A DNA stretch of 64,000 nucleotides from Actinomycetota bacterium (GCA_009668945.1 SBEH01000005.1:62001-126000); one strand, 5' to 3'. Positions 53,304 through 62,891 are shown, counted from the first letter of the stretch. Translations and numbers: made by a program. The notes: generated by a model not told the origin, from the letters alone.

Positions 53304-54681
53304 CGCGGGCCTCCTTGAGTTCGGACACCAGTTCCTTGAAGCGGTTCCCGCGCGCGTCGTAGCCCGTGAATTCGTCGAACGACGTGCAGCCGGGCGACAA
53401 GAGGACCACATCGCCTGGCTCCGCCGTCTTCGCGGCAGCCTTCACCGCCGACGACAGCCCATCGACGGTCACGATCTCCGTGTCCAGCTCACCGAACGCA
53501 CTCTCGAACTCCGGGGCGGCCTCGCCGAAGAGGACGACCTGCTTCGCCTGTTCGGCCACGCGCAGGGCCAGCTCCCGCAGATCGACGCCCTTGTTCCTAC
53601 CGCCTAGCAGCAGCACCAGCGACCGATCTCCGAACGCCGTGAGCGCTTTCAGCACGGCATCCGGATTCGTCGCCTTGGAGTCGTTGAAGTACTCGACGCC
53701 GTCGACGACGCCTGCCGGCTCCAACCGGTGCTCTATCGGCTTGAACGAACGCAGTCCGCGTCGGATGGACTCGATGTCGGCACCCGCCGCCCGCGCGCAC
53801 GCCGCCGCTGCCAACGCGTTGCTGACGTTGTGATCTCCCTTGATGCCCAGGTCCTGCACGCTCACGAGCGGCAGTTCCTGTCCGCCTTCGGAGAGCACCA
53901 GCACGTCATCGACGAGGTACGCGCCGTCCTCGGGTGACAGCACCCGGCTTACGCGCCGGATTGTGGCCCCTCCCCCGCCGACATTACCCGCGTAGGGCGC
54001 CGATCCCGCGTCGTCGACATCGATCACGGCCGTGTCGCCAACCGACTGGTGTGCGAAGACCTTCGCCTTCTCGCTGGCGTATGCCTCCATGGATCCGTGG
54101 TAGTCCAAGTGGTCGGGTGTGATGTTCAGCAGAGCCGCGACTCTCGGGTGGAACGTGTCCGCGAGCGTGAGTTGAAAGCTGGACACCTCGGCCACGATGA
54201 TTGCGGCCGGACCGACCTCCGCGGCCACTTTGATCGCTGCCGGACCGATGTTGCCTGCGAGTTCGGCGGGTATTCCGGCTTCCTGAAGCAGGTGGCCCAC
54301 CAGCGCGGTTGTCGTGGTCTTGCCGTTGGTCCCTGTGATCGCCACCCAAGGCGCCGCCGAAACCCGGTAGGCCAGCTCGAGTTCGGAGATCACCGGAACC
54401 CCGAGATCGACGGCGTTTCGCATCAGTTCCGAATGCGGCTTGATTCCCGGCGAGGCCACCACCAGATCCGCCTGCGGGACTTCGTTCTTCCCGGTCCTGA
54501 CGTCTGCACCCTGCGCCCTAAGGGCTTCTGCGCGTGCTTCCAGCGTTTCCCCGGAGCCCGAGTCGACCACGCTCACGCTCACGTTCGCGCCCTCAGCCGC
54601 CCGCGCCAAGCCCCAGCGCGCGGCCGCCTCACCGGACGCCCCGAGGCCGAGGACGAGCAGATGTCCGGACCAGCTCCTCAC
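53287..54681 (-). CDS. murD: UDP-N-acetylmuramoylalanine--D-glutamate ligase
   Basis: A 464-residue Mur ligase that adds D-Glu. LVLGLGASGEAAARW is the N-terminal fold, ITGTNGKTTTTALVGHLL the ATP site, NDSKATNPDAVLKAL the central/C-terminal motif, and LLLGGRNKGVDL follows. It is preceded by mraY with one base between them. Confidence 0.97.
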   Translation of the reverse strand: MRSWSGHLLVLGLGASGEAAARWGLARAAEGANVSVSVVDSGSGETLEARAEALRAQGADVRTGKNEVPQADLVVASPGIKPHSELMRNAVDLGVPVISELELAYRVSAAPWVAITGTNGKTTTTALVGHLLQEAGIPAELAGNIGPAAIKVAAEVGPAAIIVAEVSSFQLTLADTFHPRVAALLNITPDHLDYHGSMEAYASEKAKVFAHQSVGDTAVIDVDDAGSAPYAGNVGGGGATIRRVSRVLSPEDGAYLVDDVLVLSEGGQELPLVSVQDLGIKGDHNVSNALAAAACARAAGADIESIRRGLRSFKPIEHRLEPAGVVDGVEYFNDSKATNPDAVLKALTAFGDRSLVLLLGGRNKGVDLRELALRVAEQAKQVVLFGEAAPEFESAFGELDTEIVTVDGLSSAVKAAAKTAEPGDVVLLSPGCTSFDEFTGYDARGNRFKELVSELKEARDGQDA

Positions 54682-54682
54682 G

Positions 54683-55735
54683 CTATCTGCCCCTCTTGGT
54701 CACGAACCACAGGGCGAAGCCCATGCCGGCCATGATGCCCGTCACGATCCAGAAGCGGACCATGACCTTAGTCTCACTCCATCCCTTCATCTCGAAGTGA
54801 TGGTGCAGCGGCGCCATTCGGAAGATCCGCTTGCCCGTCAACTTGAAAGAGGCGACCTGGAGTATCACAGAGAGGCCCTCGGCAACGTAGATGCCGCCGA
54901 TCAGCGGCGCCAACAGCTCGGTCTTCGTCACCACGGCCAGAGTGGCGATGACCGCACCGAGACCGAGTGAACCGGTGTCTCCCATGAAGATGTCCGCGGG
55001 GAAGCTGTTGTACCAGAGGAATCCCAGGCAAGCGCCCGCCACGGTCGCCGAGAACAGAGCGAGCTCCAGGTTGTCCTGAGCGAACGCGATAGCGGCGAAT
55101 GCCAGCATGACGATCATCGTCGTGCCCGCGGCCAGGCCGTCCAGACCGTCCGTAAGGTTCACCGTGTTCGAGAAGGAGACGACCATGAACGCAACAAGCG
55201 CGAGGTACAGCCACGGGAGATCGAGGCTGAACCCCCCGACGTTCACGGTCGACGTCAGGATGCCGAAGTCGACCGCCCCGACCCACGGGATCGCTACGCT
55301 CGGACTGACATGCGCCCAGTTGACCGCTAGCAGACCGATGCCGACCGCGATCACGACCTGTCCGATTATCTTGGCCTTCGCGGTCAGTCCAAGCGACCGT
55401 TCCTTCACGACCTTCGCGTAGTCGTCGATGAAGCCGAGCAGGCCGCACCCCAACAGCGCGGTCAGCGCGATGATGCCCGGCCGCCCGACCTTCCCCAGAG
55501 AGAGGTAGATGATGGCGACGACCAGGAGGATCAGCACGCCGCCCATCGTGGGCGTGCCCTGCTTCACCAGATGACCCTGAGGGCCGTCGGCTCGCACCTG
55601 CTGGCCGATGTTGCGGAACCGCAGCAACCGGATCCACAACGGGAACAGCACCCCTGCGAACACCAGCGCGAGCACGGCCGCAACCAGGATCTGATACGTG
55701 GGGTAGCGCCCTATCTCGGGCAGAAGGTTAAACAC
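54683..55735 (-). CDS. mraY: Phospho-MurNAc-pentapeptide translocase MraY
   Basis: A 350-residue ten-helix enzyme that makes lipid I. TPTMGG, FIDDYAKV, NLTDGLDGLAAG and APLHHHFEMKGWSE (with the HHH motif) cover the Mg2+ and nucleotide site. Full length. Its start overlaps the murF stop by eight bases. Confidence 0.98.
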   Translation of the reverse strand: MFNLLPEIGRYPTYQILVAAVLALVFAGVLFPLWIRLLRFRNIGQQVRADGPQGHLVKQGTPTMGGVLILLVVAIIYLSLGKVGRPGIIALTALLGCGLLGFIDDYAKVVKERSLGLTAKAKIIGQVVIAVGIGLLAVNWAHVSPSVAIPWVGAVDFGILTSTVNVGGFSLDLPWLYLALVAFMVVSFSNTVNLTDGLDGLAAGTTMIVMLAFAAIAFAQDNLELALFSATVAGACLGFLWYNSFPADIFMGDTGSLGLGAVIATLAVVTKTELLAPLIGGIYVAEGLSVILQVASFKLTGKRIFRMAPLHHHFEMKGWSETKVMVRFWIVTGIMAGMGFALWFVTKRGR

Positions 55736-57140
55736 GAGGCTCGATCATCCCCTCCACCACTCGCTCCAGCCCCATGACCCGGGACGCCTTGACGAGCACC
55801 GTGTCGCCCGGCTCGGCGACGTCATCGACAACCTCGGACGCCTCGTCGGCAGACACGCACGGCCGCACGCTGGCGGGGTCCATGCCGGCAGCCACTGCGC
55901 CCTCGGCGATCCTGCGCGCGCGCTCGCCCACTGTGACGAGCACGTCGACCAACGACTTGGCGATCTCCTCGCCCAGCTGGAAATGCGCTAGCTCGGCCAG
56001 AGACCCGAGCTCTGCCATGTCACCCAGCACGGCGACGCGCTTGCCTTCCGTGGGTACGTCGCCAAGTGCGGAGACGGCGGCGCGCATCGAGGTCGGATTC
56101 GCGTTGTACGCATCGTTGATGACGGTCAGACCCGATGCGCTCTGGAAGGTCTCCATGCGCCACTTCGAGAACGTGGCCACCTCGAGACCGCGTGCTACGT
56201 CCTCAGGTCTCACGCCAAGATACAGACCGACCGAGGACGCTGCCAGGGCGTTATACACGTTGTGTCGTCCGGGAATCGGAAGACGGACGTCCACGGTCCC
56301 TTGCTCCGAGACGAGAACGAACGATGGTGTCCCGTCCGACTGCACACTCACGTTCTCGGCGCGAACCTCCGCCGTCTGTCCCAGGCCGTAGCGTGTCACC
56401 GCGGCAACGGCGCGACCCTGGAGTACGTCGGTCCATGCGTCGTCGCCATTCAGGAACACACGACCGGACTGCGGGATCGCGCTCACGAGCTCCCCTTTGG
56501 CGGACGCGATCGCCTCCTCGGTGCCGAGGATCTCCACATGGCTCACGCCGACGTTGGTGACAAGCCCGGCCGTCGGCTTGGCAACCGAACAGAGACGCGC
56601 GATCTGCCCCGGTCCGCGCATCGCCATCTCGACGACCAGTGCATCAGTCTCCGCGCTGGCATCCATGATCGTCAGCGGCACGCCGAGCTCGTTGTTCCGG
56701 TTCTCCGGCGTTGCCACAACTCGCATGCCGGTCGCGAGCACGCTCCGCAAGAAGTCCTTGGTCGTGGTCTTGCCCGTGGATCCCGTCACTCCGATCACAG
56801 GACAGGTGAGCCGCTCTCTGTGGTAGGCCCCAAGCGCTTCCACCGCCGCCTGCGCCCGATCCACGCACACGAGTGCGCATTCGGGCCGAGCCGCCGCCGC
56901 GAACGCGGCGGTGACTGACTCGTCATCGCGCGTGACGATGATCGCCCGCGCACCTGCGAGAAGCGCCTTCTCGATGAACGCATGGCCGTCCGCGTGTTCG
57001 CCCGGGAATGCCACGAACACGGCGCCCGGCTCGACGGCACGCGAGTCTATCGCAAGACCGTTGACCATCGTGCTCTCGGGACCGGCCAGCAGGCGGCCTC
57101 CCGTCACGCGTAGGAGCACATCGATCGCCAGTGTCAGCAC
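55728..57140 (-). CDS. murF: UDP-MurNAc-tripeptide--D-Ala-D-Ala ligase
   Basis: A 470-residue Mur ligase that completes the pentapeptide. VIGVTGSTGKTTTKDFL is the ATP site, ATPENRNNELGVPLT and NDAYNANPTSMRAAV are MurF-specific. Overlaps murE by seven bases and mraY by eight. D-Ala-D-Ala as substrate is expected, since no vanH/vanA-type genes are present. Confidence 0.96.
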   Translation of the reverse strand: MLTLAIDVLLRVTGGRLLAGPESTMVNGLAIDSRAVEPGAVFVAFPGEHADGHAFIEKALLAGARAIIVTRDDESVTAAFAAAARPECALVCVDRAQAAVEALGAYHRERLTCPVIGVTGSTGKTTTKDFLRSVLATGMRVVATPENRNNELGVPLTIMDASAETDALVVEMAMRGPGQIARLCSVAKPTAGLVTNVGVSHVEILGTEEAIASAKGELVSAIPQSGRVFLNGDDAWTDVLQGRAVAAVTRYGLGQTAEVRAENVSVQSDGTPSFVLVSEQGTVDVRLPIPGRHNVYNALAASSVGLYLGVRPEDVARGLEVATFSKWRMETFQSASGLTVINDAYNANPTSMRAAVSALGDVPTEGKRVAVLGDMAELGSLAELAHFQLGEEIAKSLVDVLVTVGERARRIAEGAVAAGMDPASVRPCVSADEASEVVDDVAEPGDTVLVKASRVMGLERVVEGMIEPRV

Positions 57141-58585
57141 AGCGACTTCAACTCCTCCCGCACGACTTCGCGATCATCGAAGTGGACAGTCCTATCGGCG
57201 AAGATCTGGTAGTCCTCGTGCCCCTTACCCGCCACCAGCACAGCATCGCCTTCGGCCGCAAGGGACAGCGCCGCACGGATCCCGGCGCGCCGATCGGGCT
57301 CGACCGCATACGATGTGCCGGTAGGGCGCAGCCCGTCCTCGATGGCGAGGATGATTCCGACGGGGTCTTCACTCCGCGGGTTGTCGCTCGTGATCACGAC
57401 CTCGTCGGATCCGAGACCTGCCGCATAGCCCATGAGCGGACGCTTCTGGGGATCCCGGTCCCCACCGCAACCGAAGACGGTGATCACGCGTCCCGGCGTG
57501 ACCTCGCGCACTGCGGCAAGCGCCTTCTGGAGACTGTCCGGCGTGTGTGCGTAGTCCACCAGAACTGCGAACGGCTGCCCCTCCTCGACCCGTTCCAGAC
57601 GGCCGGGAACCTGTGGGGCGCCTTCGAGCCCGGTCACGACGTCGGCAAGCGATATCCCGAGCGCCAAGGCACAACCACTCGCCACAAGTGCGTTGCTCAC
57701 GTTGTAGGCGCCCGCTAGCGGGAGCTGCACGTCCGATGAACCCGCCGGCGTGGAGAGTGTGAAGGTCGTGGAAACCCGTCCCCGCTCTTCGTTCAGAGCC
57801 CTTACCGCCGCGCCGGGCTCGCGACCGACGGTCCAGGTCGCGCCGGTCTCCGAGGCAAGCTGCATGCCTCGCGAATCGTCGATGTTCACCACACACTCCG
57901 CCACGCTCATGGCAGTAAACAGCCGCCTCTTGACGCCCCAGTACTCCTCGAGCGTGCTGTGATAGTCGAGGTGGTCCTGCGTCAGGTTCGTGAAGGCAGC
58001 AACGGCGAAACGGACGTCGTCGACTCGGTGCAGGTCGATCGCATGGGACGAGACTTCCATCGAGACGCCCGATACGCCCTGGTCACGCATTCGCGCGAGC
58101 AAGGCCTGCAGATCGGCCGACTCGGGAGTGGTGTGCGTCGACGGAATGCGCTCCGCACCAACGCGCGTTTCCACGGTCCCGATCAGCCCCGTTTTCCGGC
58201 CCGCGGCGCGCAGGATGCTGTCGAGAACGTACGTCGTCGTGGTCTTGCCGTTCGTACCCGTGATGCCGACCACGTCGAGGCTCGCACTCGGACTCTCGTA
58301 GAAACGGGCCGACGCCGTCGACAACGCCCGGCGCACGTCCTTCACAAGCGCCTCAGGCACCCCCGATCCAAGCGGCCGCGCGCAGACAAGCGCCGCCGCC
58401 CCGCGCGATACCGCGTCGCCCGCGAACTCGTGCCCGTCGTGCCGGATCCCGGGAATGCAGAAGAAGGCGTCCCCCGGTTCCACGAATGAGGAACGGTAGG
58501 CGATGCCGGAGATGCTGACCTCCGGATCGAGCCCCGGGGCCATGCACGCTCCATCCAGCAACTGTGAGAGGTTCGCTTCTGTCAC
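57134..58585 (-). CDS. murE: UDP-MurNAc-dipeptide--meso-diaminopimelate ligase
   Basis: A 483-residue Mur ligase. VVGITGTNGKTTTTYVL is the ATP site. The third-residue specificity loop reads SDNPRSEDP: DNPR is the signature of meso-diaminopimelate ligases, lysine enzymes having different residues there. This implies mDAP-type (A1gamma) peptidoglycan. Complete. Confidence 0.96.
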   Translation of the reverse strand: MTEANLSQLLDGACMAPGLDPEVSISGIAYRSSFVEPGDAFFCIPGIRHDGHEFAGDAVSRGAAALVCARPLGSGVPEALVKDVRRALSTASARFYESPSASLDVVGITGTNGKTTTTYVLDSILRAAGRKTGLIGTVETRVGAERIPSTHTTPESADLQALLARMRDQGVSGVSMEVSSHAIDLHRVDDVRFAVAAFTNLTQDHLDYHSTLEEYWGVKRRLFTAMSVAECVVNIDDSRGMQLASETGATWTVGREPGAAVRALNEERGRVSTTFTLSTPAGSSDVQLPLAGAYNVSNALVASGCALALGISLADVVTGLEGAPQVPGRLERVEEGQPFAVLVDYAHTPDSLQKALAAVREVTPGRVITVFGCGGDRDPQKRPLMGYAAGLGSDEVVITSDNPRSEDPVGIILAIEDGLRPTGTSYAVEPDRRAGIRAALSLAAEGDAVLVAGKGHEDYQIFADRTVHFDDREVVREELKSLC

Positions 58586-58639
58586 CGGTCCCCGCCGCCT
58601 CCGAGCCGAATCATTCTACCATCGCGACCTGCCCTGACC

Positions 58640-60400
58640 TTATCCTCCAGCGGGCTGTGACACTCCCGTTACCGGCGCCCCGGGCGGGATCTTCAGATGC
58701 TCCACACAGAACCTTGCGAGGCGTGCGAACGTGGGTGCCGCCACCGTGCCGCCGTAGATGGCGTTCGAGGGTTCGTCTACCGTCACCACGATCAGGATGC
58801 TGGGGTTCTCGGCCGGAATGAAGCCCGAGAACGACGCCACGTACTTGCCCTCTGCGTAACCCGGCTGACCGTCGGTGCGCGCCTTCTGCGCGGTGCCGGT
58901 CTTGCCCGCGACCTGGTACCCCGGAACTGCCGCAGCGGAGCCGGTGCCCTCGTTCACCACATCGGTCAGCACCGCGCGCATGGCGCCTGCCGTCTCCGGC
59001 TTGATCGCACTCTCGGTGGACCAGTCAAGCGCGATCTCCGGGGAATCCGGCACCTGACGAAGGAAGTGCGGCGTCACCAGCGAGCCGCCGTTGGCGATCG
59101 CCGATAGCGCACGCGCGAGCTGGAGCGATGTCACGGAGACACCCTGGCCGAACGGCACAGTCGCGATAGTCGACGCCGACCACTGGTCGGTCGTCGGCAA
59201 CCACCCCTTCGCCTCACCCGGGAAGTCCACACCAGTCTTCTCGGTCAGACCGAACCGGTCGAGATAGTCGTACAGGCCCTCCGGCCCCAGCGCCAGACCG
59301 AGTTTGACCGATCCGACGTTCGACGAGTTCGTCACGATCTCCGTGAGTGACCAGTTCACTGTGGGGCGGTCGTGCGATTCGTGGATCGTCCGTCCGCCAA
59401 CTTCGATCGTTGGAGGTAGGTCGAACATGCTCTCGGGAGTGAACAGACCGCTGTCGATCACAGCCGAAGCCGTCACCGACTTGATGGTCGAGCCCGGCTC
59501 GTAGGTATCAACCACGGGACGGTTCCGGTACGCCGAATCGTCGTACGATCCGAAGTCGTTGGGGTTGAACTGAGGCACCGAGGCCATGGCCAGGATCTCG
59601 CCGTTCCGGGGATCCATGATCACCAGGGACCCTGACTTGCCCCCCCATTGCCCGACAGCCTCGGCCAGAGCGATCTGCGCCTGATACTGGATGTCCTTGT
59701 CGATCGTGAGGACGATGTCCTGCCCGTCCACAGCCTCTTCCTCATACGCGACACCGCCCGGGATCGGGCGGTTCTGAGTGTCCCTCTCGCCGATGAGGCG
59801 CCCCTCTTTGCCCGCAAGCAGGTCGTCGTAGTAGAGCTCCAGACCGGAGAGACCCTCGTCGTCCACACCCACGAAGCCCAGCACCTGGCACGCGAGTTCG
59901 TTGCTCGGGTAGACGCGGCGCGAATCCTCCAGGAATCCCAGGCCGGAGATCTCGAGTGCCCTGAGCGCTTCCACGCGCTCCACGTCCGCCTTCCGGGCGA
60001 TGTACACGAAGCTCGTGTCCCTCGACAGCTTCTCGAGGTATGCGGCCGGGTCCCCACCGAGCGTTGAAGCGATCGCGTTGGCCGTTCCGGGCTTGTCCGC
60101 AACCGAGTTCGGAACCGCGTAGACCGTCCGGGCCTCGACGGACTCGGCGAGGACCTCGCCCTCGCGGTCGAGGATGAATCCTCGTTGCGGACTCAGGACG
60201 ATATCCCGGGTGCGCTGCTCCGCGGCGGCTGCAGCATACTCAGGCCCGACGATCATCTGGATGTACACGAGGCGACCGGCAACCACCGCCAGACCGAGAG
60301 CGAGTGCGCCCAGAAGCGCCGAGAAGCGCCCGGTGCGTGACGGGCGCTCCTTCGCAGCGCTGTCTCGTGAGCGCGTCCCTTTCCCTCGGGGCGCACTCAT
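58640..60400 (-). CDS. ftsI: Septal penicillin-binding protein (FtsI/PBP2 class B)
   Basis: A 586-residue transpeptidase. It has one N-terminal helix (about 27-50), a dimerisation/pedestal domain, then the transpeptidase with GSTIKS (SxxK), TNSSNVG (SxN) and AGKTGTAQ (KTG). There is no C-terminal PASTA domain. It works with FtsW to build septal wall. ATG overlaps the ftsL stop (ATGA). Confidence 0.96.
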   Translation of the reverse strand: MSAPRGKGTRSRDSAAKERPSRTGRFSALLGALALGLAVVAGRLVYIQMIVGPEYAAAAAEQRTRDIVLSPQRGFILDREGEVLAESVEARTVYAVPNSVADKPGTANAIASTLGGDPAAYLEKLSRDTSFVYIARKADVERVEALRALEISGLGFLEDSRRVYPSNELACQVLGFVGVDDEGLSGLELYYDDLLAGKEGRLIGERDTQNRPIPGGVAYEEEAVDGQDIVLTIDKDIQYQAQIALAEAVGQWGGKSGSLVIMDPRNGEILAMASVPQFNPNDFGSYDDSAYRNRPVVDTYEPGSTIKSVTASAVIDSGLFTPESMFDLPPTIEVGGRTIHESHDRPTVNWSLTEIVTNSSNVGSVKLGLALGPEGLYDYLDRFGLTEKTGVDFPGEAKGWLPTTDQWSASTIATVPFGQGVSVTSLQLARALSAIANGGSLVTPHFLRQVPDSPEIALDWSTESAIKPETAGAMRAVLTDVVNEGTGSAAAVPGYQVAGKTGTAQKARTDGQPGYAEGKYVASFSGFIPAENPSILIVVTVDEPSNAIYGGTVAAPTFARLARFCVEHLKIPPGAPVTGVSQPAGG

Positions 60401-60915
60401 CGCAGCGAGCCGAGTCCGACATCACCGACAAGCATCACCTGCGCCTCACCCGCGGCGAGGTCCATGAGCGTCACGAGAACGCCCGGCGAGTCGGCGGGAG
60501 GGGTAGCCCCCTGCACGACATCGAAGCCGGCGGCGGATGGAAGCTGCAGGTACGAGACCTGCTTCGGACGCTGCATGTTGAGCGTCTGACAGGCCACGGC
60601 CTCGATACGCGAGGGGGATGCAAGCGCGCTGCGATCTGCCTCGAGCGTGCGCGCGACGAGCCGCTCAGTCTTGACTTCCTTCCGGAGTTCCCACGCGTCG
60701 ATCGTGGCCTCCGCCGCATGTGCCGCGAGTGTGACGCGAAGGACGCCCGCCGAGGCCAGTACCACCAGGAACACGACCAGGGCACGGAAGAGATGCGCCG
60801 CGCGGGCGTCGGCACGAGCCCGCGCACGCGAACGCCCGCCGCGGACGACTCGCAACGCGGGTCGCGCCGGCGTGGCAGTGCGTGCGTGCGAGATCCTGCG
60901 CGCCGCTTCGCCCAC
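60397..60915 (-). CDS. ftsL: FtsL-like septum protein
   Basis: A 172-residue bitopic protein. A basic cytoplasmic tail (about 1-42) and a membrane helix (LFRALVVFLVVLASAGVLRV) precede a short coiled coil (about 68-100). The C-terminal 65 residues are extended and Val/Leu-rich. Position between rsmH and ftsI identifies it as FtsL better than its sequence, which is fast-evolving in this family. GTG start. Confidence 0.8.
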   Translation of the reverse strand: MGEAARRISHARTATPARPALRVVRGGRSRARARADARAAHLFRALVVFLVVLASAGVLRVTLAAHAAEATIDAWELRKEVKTERLVARTLEADRSALASPSRIEAVACQTLNMQRPKQVSYLQLPSAAGFDVVQGATPPADSPGVLVTLMDLAAGEAQVMLVGDVGLGSLR

Positions 60916-60975
60916 GATCGTGGGCCTCCTTCCCGCTGCTCTTCCCCGGCTTCGCGACCGGGACCCCTTGGTGGC

Positions 60976-61923
60976 TCAGACCCTCTCGGCTACTCGCAGG
61001 CGCGCACTGCGCGCCCTCGGATTCAGCGCGACCTCCTCGTCTGTGGGCACGACGGGTCGCTTCGTGACGATCCTCAGTACCGGGGCTCTCCCGCACCGGC
61101 AGACCGGCAGATCGGGAGGGCACACACACCCCTGCGCGAGTTCTGCGAACGTATCGCGCACGATCCTGTCCTCGAGCGAGTGGTAGCTGATGACGGCAAT
61201 CCGGCCCTTCGGTGCGAGCCACCTGACCGCGACGCGAACACCGCGCTCGAGCACCTCGAGCTCGTGGTTCACCTCGATACGCAACGCCTGGAACGTGCGC
61301 CGGGCAGGATGTCCTCCCGTCCTGCGCGCAGCTGCAGGAATCGCGGCCTTCACGATCTCTACCAGCTCTCCGGTCGTGGTGAGCCGGTGTTGGCCTCGCG
61401 CAGCTACGACGAATGCTGCGATGCGCGAGGCCCACCGTTCCTCGCCGTACTCACGGATCACTCTCGCGAGCTCGGTCTCGGAGTACGAATTGACGATGTC
61501 TGCCGCGGTAGGCTGCGTAGACGAGGCGTCCATCCGCATGTCCAGCGGAGCGTCCTCTTGGTAGGTGAAACCGCGGCCGACATGGTCGAGCTGGGGCGAT
61601 GAGACGCCGAGATCGAAGAGGAACGCGTCGGCGTACGGGATGCGTGCTTCAAGGAGGACCGCGTCGAGGTCTCCGAAACTCCCTTTGAGAAGCACGATGG
61701 TCGGAAGATCCTGCTGGCCGAGGCGTAGTGTGTCTGCTGCTGCGGTGAGTGCGGCGTCATCTTGGTCGATCCCCACCACGATCCCGGTGGGTGCTACAAG
61801 CTGCGCGATCCGCTTCGTGTGTCCTGCCCCGCCTAAGGTACAGTCAACGAAGATGGAACCGTCGTGCAAGGTCAGCTGCTGCGTGACCTCGGCCAGCAAA
61901 ACTGGGGTGTGCCGGTATTCCAT
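60976..61923 (-). CDS. rsmH: 16S rRNA (cytosine-1402-N4)-methyltransferase
   Basis: A 315-residue SAM enzyme. YRHTPVLLAEV and FVDCTLGGAGHTKRI form the N-terminal signature and SAM site; ISYHSLEDRIVRDTF and LNPRARSARLRVAER are the C-terminal motifs. ATG 61921-61923 follows TGAGGTCCTTGAGA; a TTG two codons earlier is less likely. It follows mraZ directly. Confidence 0.97.
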   Translation of the reverse strand: MEYRHTPVLLAEVTQQLTLHDGSIFVDCTLGGAGHTKRIAQLVAPTGIVVGIDQDDAALTAAADTLRLGQQDLPTIVLLKGSFGDLDAVLLEARIPYADAFLFDLGVSSPQLDHVGRGFTYQEDAPLDMRMDASSTQPTAADIVNSYSETELARVIREYGEERWASRIAAFVVAARGQHRLTTTGELVEIVKAAIPAAARRTGGHPARRTFQALRIEVNHELEVLERGVRVAVRWLAPKGRIAVISYHSLEDRIVRDTFAELAQGCVCPPDLPVCRCGRAPVLRIVTKRPVVPTDEEVALNPRARSARLRVAERV

Positions 61924-61934
61924 TCTCAAGGACC

Positions 61935-62369
61935 TCAGAGGATGCCGAGATCGGCGAGTTCGCTCGTCACTTCCTCGATGCGGCCTTCGGTCTCACCGTT
62001 GTAGACAGCCCAGGCCGCTGAGTCCCAGATCTCGATTCGGTCGCCGTTTCCGATCACCGTGACGTCCCGCTCCAACTTCGCGTACTCGCGCAGGCTGGCC
62101 GGGATGGTCACGCGGCCGGCCGAGTCGAGTTCACCTTCGTGAGCGCCGGCCGTGAAGAAGCGCCTGACCTGCCGGTGCTTCTCGTCGAAGTCGTTCCGGC
62201 CGGTCAGCTGCGAGAGGAAGCCTTCGTATGCTTCGGCGGATGACACGTAGAGGCTGCCCTCGAGGCCCTTGGCCACCACGAAGCTCCCGGACATCTGGTT
62301 CCGGAACTTGGCAGGCAGCGACAGACGCCCCTTCGCGTCCAGCGTGTGCTGGTACTCGCCGAGAAACAT
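61935..62369 (-). CDS. mraZ: Transcriptional regulator MraZ
   Basis: A 144-residue protein of two SpoVT/AbrB-like repeats. MFLGEYQHTLDAKGRLSLPAKFR is split over the first and GELDSAGRVTIPASLREYA marks the second; the paired DxxGRxxxPxxxR motifs are intact. MraZ binds repeats ahead of its own gene and controls the division cluster. ATG after GAGGGAGGGACGG. Confidence 0.96.
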   Translation of the reverse strand: MFLGEYQHTLDAKGRLSLPAKFRNQMSGSFVVAKGLEGSLYVSSAEAYEGFLSQLTGRNDFDEKHRQVRRFFTAGAHEGELDSAGRVTIPASLREYAKLERDVTVIGNGDRIEIWDSAAWAVYNGETEGRIEEVTSELADLGIL

Positions 62370-62427
62370 CCGTCCCTCCCTCATTCGCGGCAGCTTCGTG
62401 CCCCTCGGAGCACCCGACCTGTGCCTA

Positions 62428-62456
62428 AGACTATGCCACTTCGTCCCACTTTGCAA
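62428..62456 (-). promoter_or_regulatory. mraZ promoter
   Basis: TTGCAA, 17 bases, then TAGTCT on the minus strand, about 60 bases before the mraZ start. Two of the three AAGTGG boxes lie between its -35 and -10. Confidence 0.5.
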
Positions 62457-62481
62457 CACAATCTGGGCATTTGCTCCACTT
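62436..62481 (-). promoter_or_regulatory. MraZ-box repeats (three AAGTGG units)
   Basis: On the minus strand AAGTGG occurs at 62481-62476, 62451-62446 and 62441-62436: spacings of 30 and 10 bases, multiples of one helical turn. GTGG-containing repeats at about 10-bp period are the known MraZ recognition pattern, so autoregulation is likely. Confidence 0.7.
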
Positions 62482-62632
62482 TGGTGTCAGAGCATGCCGC
62501 TACGCTACGCAGGTGGGCCGTCTGCAGCAGATCGAAGCGAACCACTGACACCATCCAAACGTCCTACGGTCTACAGGCAGGATTCGGACGTTGACAGTGG
62601 AATGAGACCGCGAAAGCATGCCCGACGGGCGG
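62457..62632. other. Non-coding part of the mraZ divergent gap
   Basis: The 331-base gap 62370-62700 contains the mraZ promoter and boxes at one end and the promoter of the small membrane protein at the other. In between I see only an isolated TTGACA at 62591-62596 without a matching -10, and no other gene or repeat. Confidence 0.6.
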
Positions 62633-62661
62633 TTGCCCGTGTACGGTGGTCACGCTAGAAT
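62633..62661 (+). promoter_or_regulatory. Promoter of the 53-residue membrane protein
   Basis: TTGCCC, exactly 17 bases, then TAGAAT (five of six). A start near 62668 would leave a leader of about 33 bases containing the ribosome site GGAGGTGAG. Confidence 0.65.
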
Positions 62662-62700
62662 CCTGTTAGCGTGCAGGTGCGATGGAGGTGAGCAGGCCCT

Positions 62701-62862
62701 ATGTACGGATGGTTCGATCTCGGTAACAACGTTTCCGGCATCGTGTTCAACATGCTCGTGCTCATGTTCTTCGCGGCGGTCGGGCTCGGCATCGGCTTCT
62801 TGGTGTACGCCGCCAAGCAGCTCAAGAAGGCCGAGGGCACCTCGGCCTCGAAGGCCGACTAG
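62701..62862 (+). CDS. 53-residue single-helix membrane protein
   Basis: The small frame begins MYGWFDLGNNVSGIVFNML and has one hydrophobic helix (about 13-37), then a short basic/Ser-Ala tail (KQLKKAEGTSASKAD). GGAGGTGAG lies eight bases before the ATG and a good promoter precedes it, so it is probably real in spite of its size. No family is recognised. It lies 121 bases upstream of the DUF4349 lipoprotein in the same direction. Confidence 0.7.
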   Translation: MYGWFDLGNNVSGIVFNMLVLMFFAAVGLGIGFLVYAAKQLKKAEGTSASKAD

Positions 62863-62891
62863 CTCAGCACGGCACAGTCCACTGTTTCGAC

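Noticed and set aside
62591-62596. Perfect -35 hexamer TTGACA
   Set aside because: No acceptable -10 occurs 16-18 bases downstream; the better promoter for the following gene is at 62633-62661.
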